The notes under the pieces: model-generated
What the model saw: the letters and a program-made list of their open reading frames with translations, nothing else
Databases searched by the model: none
Told to the model about the DNA's origin: nothing
Position numbers and translations under genes: made by a program
Assembly: GCA_963773085.1 (NCBI GenBank)
Contig: CAVYZS010000007.1
Location: 62,001-126,000, forward strand
Direction: 5' to 3'
DNA: 64,000 nucleotides
DNA from: JAENVT01 sp963773085
Lineage (GTDB): Bacteria; Actinomycetota; Acidimicrobiia; Acidimicrobiales; Ilumatobacteraceae
Shown: positions 23,608 through 31,496 of the stretch, in pieces
How the letters are laid out: every line of letters starts with the position of its first letter
Numbering within the stretch: the stretch's first letter is position 1

Positions 23608-24175
23608 CTATGTGCAAATTTCTACGACTTGTAAAGACTCTCGCCCGGTCCAATCACACTGACAACCGGCGACGCGGCGGCCGATCCGGCGCCCGGTGAG
23701 CGCGAGCAGGATCGCCTCACCCGTGCCGGAGACCTCTGGCCCGTCGCCGTGTGACCAGGCGACGTCGGTGGCCACCAAGCGGAGTCCTGCGGCACGCTTC
23801 TTCGCCCCGACGAATCCGCCGAAGTCGGGCGCGACGTCGAGCGCGGCCACGAGGCGGTCCTCGGGCATCTGTCGGGGCAGGCCGAGTGGCCGGCGGATGT
23901 CCTGGTGATGGACGATGTGGTCGAGCAGGCTCTCCGTGGGCTTGATGACCCGAGAGATGCCCTTGTGCACGTGCTGGTTGGGGATGGTGTCGAAGACGGC
24001 CAAGATCTGTGCCGGGGTGTGTGCCGAGCCGTACGCCACTGAGCCCTTGGCGGAACCTTTCGGAACGTTGAAGCCGTACTTGGCGAGCATGGTCCCATTG
24101 CTCGTTGGACAATGTGTGGGCGAACTCGCTGATCGAAGCGAGCTCCTCCCAGCGCAAGCGATCGTGATCCGGCAC
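23608..24175 (-). pseudogene. DinB/maleylpyruvate isomerase-like protein with internal deletion
   Basis: The N-terminus from GTG 24175 reads MPDHDRLRWEELASISEFAH, then LSNEQWDHA, normal for mycothiol-dependent maleylpyruvate isomerase/DinB-type proteins. Family members should continue with about 35 residues of the SLCxGWxVRDVxxHL type. Instead, within a few bases near 24088-24096 the sequence jumps to MLAKYGFNVPKGSAKGS in another frame, and then runs normally to the stop at 23608 (including HHQDIRRPLG, the second metal-site motif). The first metal-binding histidine region is therefore absent. One base separates its stop from the furA start. This looks like a true deletion rather than a single-base error, so the gene is probably dead. 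Confidence 0.65.
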
Positions 24176-24229
24176 GGCAACCCCCTCGTCTCAGGGACGG
24201 ATACTACGACGACGTCCGAGTCCTCGGTT

Positions 24230-24949
24230 TCATCCTGCCGAGTCCAGCTGCGCGAGGTCGCGCTGCGCGTAGCGGTTGTGCCAGAACTCTTCCTCGAAGA
24301 CGGTGTAGATGCACTCTTGCACTGGGTTCGTGCCGTTCTCGAGCACGTCGATCGGTCGTGTGAAGTCGGTCGGCTCAACCGATGCGAGATAGTCACGAAA
24401 GCGCGTGGCGCGATCCGCGCGCACAGCGAGAGCCTCGGAGACGGACGGCGTCAGGTCGTAATCGAGGCCGGGCCACGGGAAGTCGACGGAACCGCTGTTC
24501 GGCAACCCGATCGGGTGGAAGGGTTCTCCGAGGATCGGCGCCGTGAACCACTTGTCCATCGCGAAGACGAGATGTCGCAGCGTCTGGACGAAGGACCACT
24601 CGTCGTTGACCGACTCGTGCAGCGTGTCCTCGGGCAGAGCCTTCGCCTGGGTGACCGTCTTCGCCCATTCGTCCTCGAGGGCCACCCACGTTGCCTGCAT
24701 CCCCTCCGGGTTCGATGGACGGAGAATCGCCCGCAACGGGTACCACGGGTCACGCTCGTTCACGTATGCCGTGACGTCGACGCCGTTGATGACAACCGTG
24801 TCCACGAGCGCGTCGATGTCGACATTGACAAGCCAGGCGTGGCTGATCTTCGCGTCAGTGAGGTTGACGTCGCGGAAGCGCGCCCCGCTGAGATCGGCGC
24901 CCCAGAACACCGCTCCGGCAAGATCTCCCTCGAACTCTTCCGGCATCAT
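24230..24949 (-). CDS. DinB-family protein with N-terminal pentapeptide-like repeats
   Basis: A 239-residue protein. Residues 1-50 carry pentapeptide-like repeats (GDLAGAVFWGADLSGARFRDVNLTDAKIS). The rest is a DinB four-helix bundle (VNDEWSFVQTLRHLVFAMDKWF, then EEEFWHNRYAQRDL) whose histidines are the usual metal ligands. DinB-fold proteins use bacillithiol or mycothiol, or are of unknown activity; no substrate can be assigned. It is followed on the same strand by the damaged DinB-type gene 54 bases on, suggesting a small thiol-related cluster with furA-katG. Confidence 0.85.
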   Translation of the reverse strand: MMPEEFEGDLAGAVFWGADLSGARFRDVNLTDAKISHAWLVNVDIDALVDTVVINGVDVTAYVNERDPWYPLRAILRPSNPEGMQATWVALEDEWAKTVTQAKALPEDTLHESVNDEWSFVQTLRHLVFAMDKWFTAPILGEPFHPIGLPNSGSVDFPWPGLDYDLTPSVSEALAVRADRATRFRDYLASVEPTDFTRPIDVLENGTNPVQECIYTVFEEEFWHNRYAQRDLAQLDSAG

Positions 24950-25423
24950 GCCTCCCCTCGCGTCGCTGCCATTTCAGCGTGCAGTGTCCTCAAGTCTGCC
25001 CGAGTTCGGCAGCAAGGTGAGTTGAATGGGGCAACTTGACCACTGCATGTAGTGGTCGAGTTGTTCTGCAACACGATGGCGACGGCCGTTTCGGTTGCCA
25101 ATGCGCTCGATCACTGGACATTCGGGGCGGGTCCGAGTGTTAGCAGCTCATCGAGTGTCTGCAGCTCACCCGGGGTGGACGGAAACACTCGATGGACCGG
25201 GGGTTGAGCTGAATTGTGCCCCTTATCTCACCTTGGCGGCCGCCGACACAGGTCGAGTTGCGCTTCAGGTGTGCTGCTGTCGCTCGCTCCGAACACCGTT
25301 GACATCGAGCGCCCGCAGGGACTGACACCGGCGAACGATGCAGGGACGACGTTGGCCTCTCGCGGCAGCATCTCGATCCGCTAGCAGTAGCCCGAACGGC
25401 TGATCGACGACCTGGGTCGCCGC
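24950..25423. other. 474-base intergenic region holding REP copy B
   Basis: It lies between the start of the DinB/pentapeptide gene and the 3' end of the DUF222/HNH gene. Apart from the REP-like element (25131-25197) no open frame with protein-like composition, RNA gene or clear promoter was recognised. Confidence 0.5.
25131..25197 (+). repeat. REP-like palindromic element, copy B
   Basis: It begins with gtccgagtgttagcagc, shared exactly with copy C. It then forms a perfect 10-bp stem CATCGAGTGT (25149-25158) / ACACTCGATG (25185-25194) around a C/G-rich loop containing CACCCGGGGTGGACGG. Relative to copy C, one G is missing in the left arm and its partner C in the right arm, so pairing is kept. 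Confidence 0.8.
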
Positions 25424-26579
25424 CTATGGGCCGCGTCGGGTTGGTTGGCCGCGGGGTTGGCTGGTGCGCATGGTTCCGTCGGGGAAGGTGACCTCGATGT
25501 CGGCGTTGGGGAGCAGTTTCACGTGCAGGTCGCGGCGATGCACCAGGTGATGATGGCGGCTGCACAACAACACCAAGTTGTCGAGCTCGGTGACACCCAT
25601 GTTCTCCCAGTAATGGATGTGATGGGCGTCGCACCAAGCGACCCGCCGGTCACAGCCAGGGAACCGGCAGCCACCATCGCGCACCGCCGTAGCCCGAAAC
25701 AGATTCGCCGGCACGGTACGTGTCGCCCGCCCGTACTCGAGCACCGCTGACCCCGAACGCATCACCCGATGGATCACACAATCACACAACAACGTCCCGG
25801 TCGTGAGGTGATCAACAATCGGGCCGTCACTACCCCACGCCAGTGCACCCTGACCGAGAGAGTCGGCATCAACGATCAACTCGACATGGGCACGCTGGCG
25901 GGGAGTACCCGAGCGGTCGTGGTTGGCGTTGAAGAACGCACAGACATCAACCAACGCATCGGCGCTACGCCGCGAGCCATCACGACCATCCTCGACACCA
26001 TCCCAGGTCGACGCGGTACGGATTGCCTGCTCGAACTGCACCGCACCAGCACCATCCAACACGAACCGCCCAACCAGACCATCCACGGTCCGTGCCAGAC
26101 GCAACTCACGATCGGGCTCGACCGGTTCGGGCAACTCGACCAACGCTTCGGCACGCTGCCGCCACACCCCAGCAACCCGTTCGCTATCAGCAACAGACAA
26201 CGGCGCGACGATCTCGACCAGCTCGGCCTGTTGAGTTACGCATGATCGGCTCCACCACGGTCGGGCACGACACCTTCAACGCGACAACCTGACCAGCGGA
26301 CAGCACACCCTCACACGCTGCTTCAGCTACAGCCGGGAACTTGTCCAGGAACCTTCCACGATCGACCAGCGCGTTGGCCTCACGATTCGACATCCGACAG
26401 TGATGACGCAACCACGCCGCCATCGACACCGACCCATCCCCAGCCCACACGCCACAGACCTCCAACCGTCGCGCCGCCAACGCCAGACGAGCGGATTGGC
26501 GTTCGTGAACAGCCCACGCCTCAACAAACTCGGCCGCCGAGAGCACGATCTCATCGACGACGGCGGCCCCGGTTCCCAT
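25424..26579 (-). CDS. DUF222/HNH endonuclease (13E12-type), one frameshift
   Basis: An actinobacterial multi-copy family with an N-terminal DUF222 domain (LSAAEFVEAWAVHERQSARL, WLRHHCRMSNREANALVDRG) and a C-terminal HNH nuclease motif (FPGCDRRVAWCDAHHIHYWENMG, then LDNLVLLCSRHHHLVHRRD). The frame breaks near 26235; RNS is followed in the next frame by QQAELVEIVAPLSVADSERV. The start is ATG 26579. The cellular role of the family is not settled. Members are often found as dispersed near-identical copies, making them recombination targets. It has no operon partner here and lies about 230 bases from REP copy B. Confidence 0.82.
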
Positions 26580-26708
26580 ACCCCCAAGCGTACAGGTGTT
26601 CGATCACCCGAACAACAGCAAACCCATATTCCATATGGTCAATATCGATACTTGGTGACCCTCACATCGCCACACGAGATGGACCATTTCGGGCTCCATG
26701 GGATCTGG

Positions 26709-27311
26709 TCAGAGGACGTGTCGGATGATCCTGACGACGGCAGCACCGACGCTGACGAAGAGTACGATGCCAGCGGTTCCGACGACCACACCGATCGCGA
26801 GCATGACCACATCCTCGAGAATGATTGCGAGGGCAACGATGACCGAGCCCAGTGCGGGCAGCGTCTCGAGGCCGGACAACGGTGGTGCCAGGCCGGCGGC
26901 GATCGCGAATGCGGTCAGCACCACGCCGATCAGTCGGATGAACAGGCGCTGGTGGAAGAGACCCGCCAGCCGTGGACGCGAGTACTTCTCGAGCCAGCGG
27001 ATCCGGCGCACAAGGAAAGGGATCGCCTTACGTGTGACCACACTGGCGAGTTCACGTTTCCGCCAGCGCTCGGGAAGCCAGATCGTCCGCCTCCCTAGAG
27101 CCATTTGTGCTGCGATCGCGGCGGCATTGATCTGGAAGACGAGATTGACTCCCCCAGTCGGGATCGGAGTCGCCGACACCGCCATCAGCAGCAGGCTCGC
27201 GACGGCGAAACTCTTCTCGGCGAACACGTCGCCCAGCGCGCCGAGCGACTTGGGAGCATCGCCGTCGAGCCACCGCTCGAGCTCGTCGCTGAACCTCTGA
27301 CCGGAGTTCAT
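26709..27311 (-). CDS. ExoD-like membrane protein
   Basis: A 200-residue membrane protein matching the ExoD (exopolysaccharide synthesis) family: SLGALGDVFAEKSFAVASLLLMAVSATPIPTGGVN near the N-terminus, a basic cytoplasmic loop (LPERWRKRELASVVTRKAIPFLVRRIRWLEKYSRPRL in pieces), and three or four further hydrophobic segments. The family was named from rhizobial mutants; its biochemical role is unknown. The start at ATG 27311 (MNSGQRFSDELERWL) follows a ggggag ribosome binding site. It is transcribed leftward, separated by about 195 bases from the operon ahead of it. Confidence 0.8.
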   Translation of the reverse strand: MNSGQRFSDELERWLDGDAPKSLGALGDVFAEKSFAVASLLLMAVSATPIPTGGVNLVFQINAAAIAAQMALGRRTIWLPERWRKRELASVVTRKAIPFLVRRIRWLEKYSRPRLAGLFHQRLFIRLIGVVLTAFAIAAGLAPPLSGLETLPALGSVIVALAIILEDVVMLAIGVVVGTAGIVLFVSVGAAVVRIIRHVL

Positions 27312-27505
27312 ACGCTCCCCGCGGCGAGCCACCTGCCACCTCCACCCGCTCGGTGAGACCCTCGGATGTCCGGTTCCCACAACTCGACCGGCGACAGCCG
27401 AACTGACGTACTCGGATCCATGCGCCGACGCTAACGGTGGGGTTTGCCCGCAGGTCAGTTGAGTACTCATTTGCCTTGCTCGTCGAGGTTCCGGCGCCCA
27501 GGTCC

Positions 27506-27649
27506 TCAGTCGGAGTGACCCTCTCCCGACCTCCGCGGGAACCATCGCCCGAACCAGACACGGATCGCGACGACGGTGCCGGCGCAGCTCATCGCGATGT
27601 ACGACACCAGTTCCTCGACGGGTGCGCCGGCGATGTGGGCGAGCGTCAC
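27506..27649 (-). CDS. Tiny one-helix membrane protein downstream of DUF899 gene
   Basis: A 47-residue frame starting at GTG 27649, overlapping the TGA of the DUF899 gene by four bases (GTGA). The protein has one hydrophobic segment (LVSYIAMSCAGTVVAIRVWF) followed by a basic/acidic tail. Translational coupling, the clean membrane segment and position at the end of the operon support it. Its function is unknown. Confidence 0.5.
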   Translation of the reverse strand: MTLAHIAGAPVEELVSYIAMSCAGTVVAIRVWFGRWFPRRSGEGHSD

Positions 27650-28357
27650 GCCGTCGCGACCGCGTAGGAGTCGTGGCGGCGCAGCCAGCCACTGTTCGCG
27701 CCATGCTCGTTGCGGCCGAGCGGAGCGCGATCGAGCCACTGATACATGCCCCACATCGCGTCCAAGCCACGGGCATAGGCGGAGTACGTGTGGTAGACGA
27801 CACCGTCCTGCATGGCGAAGGTGCTCATGCCCGGCAACTCCCCCGGCCCGCCCTGGCGCATCTCCTCGGTCACCTCGCGGAAGTTGTACTCGAGCAGCGG
27901 CCGCTCCTCGGTCGAGGAGACCTTGAAGTCGAAGTTGAAGTCGTTGGCGAACGACGAGACCCACGGGAACGACCAGCCCATGCGGGCTCGGTAGGCCAGC
28001 AGCTTCTCGAGCGGGGCTCGCGAGACGGCGACCCACGGCGACGTCGTGGTGCTCGAGGTGGACGCGTGGGAGGTCGATGTGGTCGCCCAGCGACGAGCAG
28101 CTCGGGCAGCCTTCGTCCCAGTCGGGCCCGAACATGAAGTGGTACACGATCAGCTGCGAGCGACCGTCGAACAGGTCGGCCAAGCTCTTCGGGCCGTCCT
28201 CGGTGTCGAAGACGTACTGCTCGTCCACGCGCACCCATGGCAGCTCCAGCCGCTGTTGGGCGAGGGCGTCGGACATCCGGGTCAGTTCCTTCTCACGCTC
28301 GAGCAGGGAGCGTCGGGCGTCGTCCCACTCGCGGCGGGTTCCGGTCGGATGATTCAT
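27646..28357 (-). CDS. DUF899 (thioredoxin-fold) protein, one frameshift
   Basis: DUF899-type protein of about 235 residues. The first frame gives EREKELTRMSDALAQQRLELPWV, YVFDTEDGPKSLADLFDGRSQL, and the thioredoxin-like FGPDWDEGCPSCSSLGDHID with a CPSC pair. After one extra base near 28036-28040 the second frame continues VAVSRAPLEKLLAYRARMGW, then FPWVSSFANDFNFDF to the stop at 27646. Its ATG overlaps the stop of the SRPBCC gene (ATGA) once that gene's own end is corrected. The family is thiol-redox-like with unknown substrate. It belongs to the ArsR-led part of the operon. Confidence 0.82.
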
Positions 28358-28833
28358 TGTTGTTCTCCTTGTTGAAGCGTGTCGTTGATGGGTGTTGAAA
28401 TGAGTTCTCGCAGAGGGCCTGCAACTTGGCCAGCGTCTGGCCCCAGCCGACGTTGACCGACTGGGTGTCGAGCGTGCCCTCCATGGTGATCCGCTCGTGC
28501 TCGAGGCGGAGCGCGGTTCCGCCGTCTTCGGCGTCGCTGAACGTGATCGTCAGCTTCGTCTCCTCGGCCTCGGGGTCGAACTTGAACGTGAACACGATCC
28601 GTTCGTCGGGGACGAGCTCCTCGATCACGGAGACGAAGGTGTGGTGCCCGCCATCGGCGTCGAGCATCTCGACCTGGTGCACGCCGCCGACTCGTTCGTC
28701 GACGGTGGCGACGGTGACGGAGAAGTCATCGGGCCCCAACCAGCGGGCGAGCAGTGGCCGGGTCGAGCCAGGCGCGGTAGACCTTCGAGCGAGGGGCGGC
28801 GATCACACGTTCCAGGGCGACTGCGAACTGCAT
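28354..28833 (-). CDS. SRPBCC/AHSA1-type protein, two probable frameshifts
   Basis: An Activator-of-Hsp90-like SRPBCC protein: MQFAVALERVIAAPRSKVYRAW, then after a break near 28755 LLARWLGPDDFSVTVATVDERV, ending in the amphipathic helix NVGWGQTLAKLQALL. The ATG overlaps the ArsR stop by one base (TGATG). Read directly, the frame runs to 28293, well into the next gene. Restoring one base near 28411-28419 gives RELISTPINDTLQQGEQQ and a TGA exactly overlapping the DUF899 ATG, which is the more natural end. ArsR plus SRPBCC pairs are a very common actinobacterial module. The hydrophobic ligand is unknown. Confidence 0.8.
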
Positions 28834-29153
28834 CAGGTGTTCTCCTCGGTCATCAACTTCTCCAATCGATCCAGCTTGTCCGTCCAGAAGCCCTCGTAGA
28901 ACGCGACCCAGTCACGGACGTCGGCCAGCGGCTCGGCGCGCAGCCGGCAGATCGTGGTGCGACCATCGACGCGCCGCTCCACGAGGCCGGCGTCCTCGAG
29001 CACGATCAGGTGCTTGGACACGGCGGCGAGCGAGATGTCGAACGGCTCGGCGAGTTCGCCGACCGTGCGCTCGCCATCGGCAAGCGCGTTCAGCATCGTC
29101 CGGCGCGGTGCGCTCGACAGCGCATGAAACACCGCATCCAGACTCTCAACCAT
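28833..29153 (-). CDS. ArsR-family winged-helix repressor
   Basis: A 106-residue ArsR protein of the type paired with SRPBCC proteins: VFHALSSAPRRTMLNALADGERTVGELAEPFDISLAAVSKHLIVLEDAGLVERRVDGRTTICRL, read here in sections. There are no metal-binding cysteine motifs, so it does not look like an arsenic or metal sensor. The C-terminal helix (WVAFYEGFWTDKLDRLEKL) is typical. Its ATG (29151-29153) lies inside the first of two palindromes, TCAAC-N6-GTTGA, which implies autorepression. It starts 33 bases after the sigma factor stop. Confidence 0.9.
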   Translation of the reverse strand: MVESLDAVFHALSSAPRRTMLNALADGERTVGELAEPFDISLAAVSKHLIVLEDAGLVERRVDGRTTICRLRAEPLADVRDWVAFYEGFWTDKLDRLEKLMTEENT

Positions 29154-29201
29154 CTAGTTGAGAATACAGCTTGGGAGGACAATCGTCAACCATTCAGTTG
29201 A
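29146..29201. promoter_or_regulatory. Twin palindromic operators, probably for ArsR
   Basis: TCAACCATCTAGTTGA (29146-29161) and TCAACCATTCAGTTGA (29186-29201) share the inverted repeat TCAAC-N6-GTTGA and lie 40 bases apart centre to centre, near four helical turns. The first covers the ArsR start codon and the second covers the sigma factor stop codon. Confidence 0.75.
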
Positions 29202-30484
29202 GTATCATTGGGCGGCTGTTTCGACGGCGGTGCCGAATGCGTCGAGCAGCTGGCTGCCCGTTCGAGCATGATGGTGCGCTCTCGGCTGTTCCGTGTCAGA
29301 GCAGCGGCTCGCAGGAACTCTTGCCGAGACTCTTCGTGTTGGCCGTTTCTGCAGAGCAGATCAGCCACCACCGCTGCGAGCAGGTGGTGATCAATCATCG
29401 ACGGGAGGTGTTGGAGGGGCTCGGCGATGGCGAGCCCTTCAGCGGGCCCGAACGCCATGCCGACGGCGACGGCACGGTTGAGCTCGACCACGGGAGATGG
29501 AGTGACTTGGGCCAGGGCGTCGTACAGCGCGGCGATCCGTGGCCAGTCGGTGTCCGCCGGGCGGGCCGCTCGGGCGTGGCCCGCGGCGATCGCCGCCTGC
29601 AAGGCGTACGGCCCGGTGCTCCCCCCACGCCTGGTGAGTTGTTCAAGCCCGTCGAGCCCGCGTCGTATCAGCAGGCGATCCCATTTGGTGCGATCCTGAT
29701 CCATCAGGAGGATCGGCTCGCCATCGTCGCTGACTCGTGCATGGAGTCGAGAGGCTTGGAGCTCCATGAGAGCGAGTAGCCCGATGGCTTCGGTCTCGTC
29801 GGGTAGAATGGCAACCAGCATTCGTCCGAGCCGCATCGCTTCCTGGCACAGGTCGACGCGGATCCACTCGTCACCGGTCGTCGCCGTGTAGCCCTCGTTG
29901 AACACGAGATAGATCACCTCGAGGACCGACGTCAGCCGTTCACCGCGGTCCGCTGAGTCGGGGAGTTCGAAGCGAACGTTCGCCGCGGACAGTGTCCGTT
30001 TTGCACGCACGATCCGTTGCGCGATCGTCGACTCCGAGGTCAGGAAAGCCCGTGCGATCTCGGCGTTGTTCAGACCGCACAGGTACTTGAGTGTGAGCGC
30101 CGAGCGGGCGTCGGGCGACAGAATCGGATGGCAGGCCATGAAGATCAGGCCGAGCAGATCCTCACCGAGCGCTTCGTCAGGTTCGCCAGCATCAGGCTCG
30201 ACAACGCCGGCCGCGGTGACGGCGAGTGTCGCGTACTTGCTCCGTTGGACGTCACGACGTCGGAGCAGATCGATGGCAAGAAATCGTGCTGTCGTGGCGA
30301 GCCAGGCACCTGGGCGTTCCGGAACTCCAGCTTGCTCCCAGCGCTGCAATGCGGTGATGAAGGTGTCCTGGGTGAGTTCTTCGGCGGTCTCGAGGTCACC
30401 GACGAGTCTGGCCAGCCGGGCGGTGATGCGTGGGGCTTCGAGACGCCACACCGCCTCCAGCGTCTGCGTGGCCGATGTGGTCAT
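29186..30484 (-). CDS. ECF sigma factor, ECF42-type with TPR-like C-terminal extension
   Basis: A 432-residue sigma factor. Region 2 (ARLARLVGDLETAEELTQDTFITAL, GAWLATTARFLAIDLLRR) and region 4 (LSPDARSALTLKYLCGLNNAEIARAFLTSESTIAQRIVRAKRTL) are followed by a long helical extension (VLEVIYLVFNEGYTATTGDEW, PYALQAAIAAGHARA, LYDALAQVTPSPVVELNRAVAVGMAFGP) as in the ECF42 group. ECF42 factors are usually encoded with a DGPF/YCII-type protein rather than an anti-sigma factor. Exactly such a gene lies 43 bases upstream on the same strand, which supports the assignment. The C-terminal domain is thought to control activity in place of an anti-sigma factor. Confidence 0.9.
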   Translation of the reverse strand: MTTSATQTLEAVWRLEAPRITARLARLVGDLETAEELTQDTFITALQRWEQAGVPERPGAWLATTARFLAIDLLRRRDVQRSKYATLAVTAAGVVEPDAGEPDEALGEDLLGLIFMACHPILSPDARSALTLKYLCGLNNAEIARAFLTSESTIAQRIVRAKRTLSAANVRFELPDSADRGERLTSVLEVIYLVFNEGYTATTGDEWIRVDLCQEAMRLGRMLVAILPDETEAIGLLALMELQASRLHARVSDDGEPILLMDQDRTKWDRLLIRRGLDGLEQLTRRGGSTGPYALQAAIAAGHARAARPADTDWPRIAALYDALAQVTPSPVVELNRAVAVGMAFGPAEGLAIAEPLQHLPSMIDHHLLAAVVADLLCRNGQHEESRQEFLRAAALTRNSRERTIMLERAASCSTHSAPPSKQPPNDTQLNG

Positions 30485-30527
30485 CAGGGCGCTGCTCTGG
30501 CGGCGGTGTGGCGTTGGACTGTGGCTG

Positions 30528-30885
30528 TCACGCGAGGTCTGAGTACTCCATCACCTGGCGAACATCGATGCGTTCTACGCCAGCGACGGCGGCGAACCGC
30601 TTGGCGTGTTCGATGGCCTCCTCGCGCGAACGGACCTCCAAGATCGCGAAACCAGCGATCAATTCTTTCGCCTCCGCGAACGGTCCGTCGATCACACGCA
30701 CGTTGCCGTCGGTGATTTCGATCCTGCGCGCCCTTCGAGCTCGGATGGACACCCTCGCCGCTGAGAAGAACACCGGCCATCGCCGATTCCTCCATGAGCT
30801 GACCGATAGCGGCCATCTGCTCCGGCGTTGGGGGTACGCCCGCTTCCATGTCCTCGGTTGAGTAGTGCATCACCATGAATCGCAT
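30528..30885 (-). CDS. YCII/DGPF-domain protein coupled to the sigma factor, one frameshift
   Basis: A protein of about 118 residues: MRFMVMHYSTEDMEAGVPPT, GVLLSGEGVHPSSKGA, then (after one extra base near 30724-30732) RIEITDGNVRVIDGPFAEAK, ELIAGFAILEVRSREEAIEH. The motif DGPFAEAKE names the family and marks ECF42-linked partners. The start ATG 30885 has a strong aaaggag ribosome binding site. Its role in the signalling of ECF42 factors is not established. It is the first gene of the six-gene leftward operon. Confidence 0.88.
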
Positions 30886-30944
30886 CAGTCAGCTCCTTTG
30901 CTGTCGCCTCGTGGACACCCGGGTTGGTGCACGTGCTGTCTGGT

Positions 30945-30972
30945 TGCCGAACGGGGCAGCGGATTATCGACA
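30945..30972 (-). promoter_or_regulatory. Candidate ECF42-type promoter, -35 element
   Basis: On the minus strand TGTCGA occurs at 30972-30967, 82 bases upstream of the YCII start. As I recall, TGTCGA is the conserved -35 hexamer of ECF42 target promoters, which would fit self-activation of this operon. The -10 element (CGT/CGG-like, around 30945-30953) is not clear. Confidence 0.4.
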
Positions 30973-31018
30973 CGTACCACCAAAGTGCCAGAAGCGGCGC
31001 TCGACGCTACCTGTTGTT

Positions 31019-31085
31019 GTCCGAGTGTTAGCAGCCCATCGGAGTGTCTGCCGCCCGCCCGGGGTGTCCGGAAATACTCCGATGG
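31019..31085 (+). repeat. REP-like palindromic element, copy C
   Basis: It begins gtccgagtgttagcagc like copy B, then forms CATCGGAGTGT (31037-31047) / ATACTCCGATG (31074-31084), one mismatch in 11 pairs, around a loop with CCGCCCGCCCGGGGTGTCCGG. It lies between the YCII gene start and a truncated protease fragment. Confidence 0.8.
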
Positions 31086-31115
31086 AGGCGAACCTGCCGA
31101 ACTCAGCTGTCATGA

Positions 31116-31442
31116 GCGCACAGGCAGCACCCCACAGGTGTTGCGAGCGGCCAACGCCCATCGCGGCAGTTCGGTGTCTCGGTATTCGACACCGACGGCG
31201 ATTCGAACGGCGGCATGGAGCTCGAAACAAAGGCGGACATGACCCGGGGCAACTCTGGCGGGCCGATGTTCGGGTGGTTCAACGCCGACCCGCGGCTGGT
31301 GGGTGTGGTGAGCGGACAGGAAGAGGACTGGAGCCCGGGGTTCTGGCCCTGGGAATGGGGTGACACCGAGAAAGGCAACGTCGTGGCCGGCGGATCGGGG
31401 TTCACCAATCTCATGGCGTGGGGGCGAACTGCCTGGCCATGA
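31116..31442 (+). pseudogene. C-terminal fragment of a trypsin-like serine protease
   Basis: The frame opens after a stop at 31113 and reads RQFGVSVFDTDGDSNGG, MELETKADMTRGNSGGPMF, then LVGVVSGQEEDWSPGFWPW and a natural-looking end. GNSGGP is the catalytic-serine motif of S1-type proteases, and the following VVGVVSG strand is also typical. The His and Asp parts of the triad and any signal peptide are missing; REP copy C lies about 30 bases before the fragment. It is best read as a truncated remnant. An in-frame ATG at 31215 exists but would give a useless 75-residue product. Confidence 0.6.
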
Positions 31443-31496
31443 CGTGACCAAACGCGCTTCCCCGCGGCATTGGCTACCGAAGATCGCGCCATCAGG

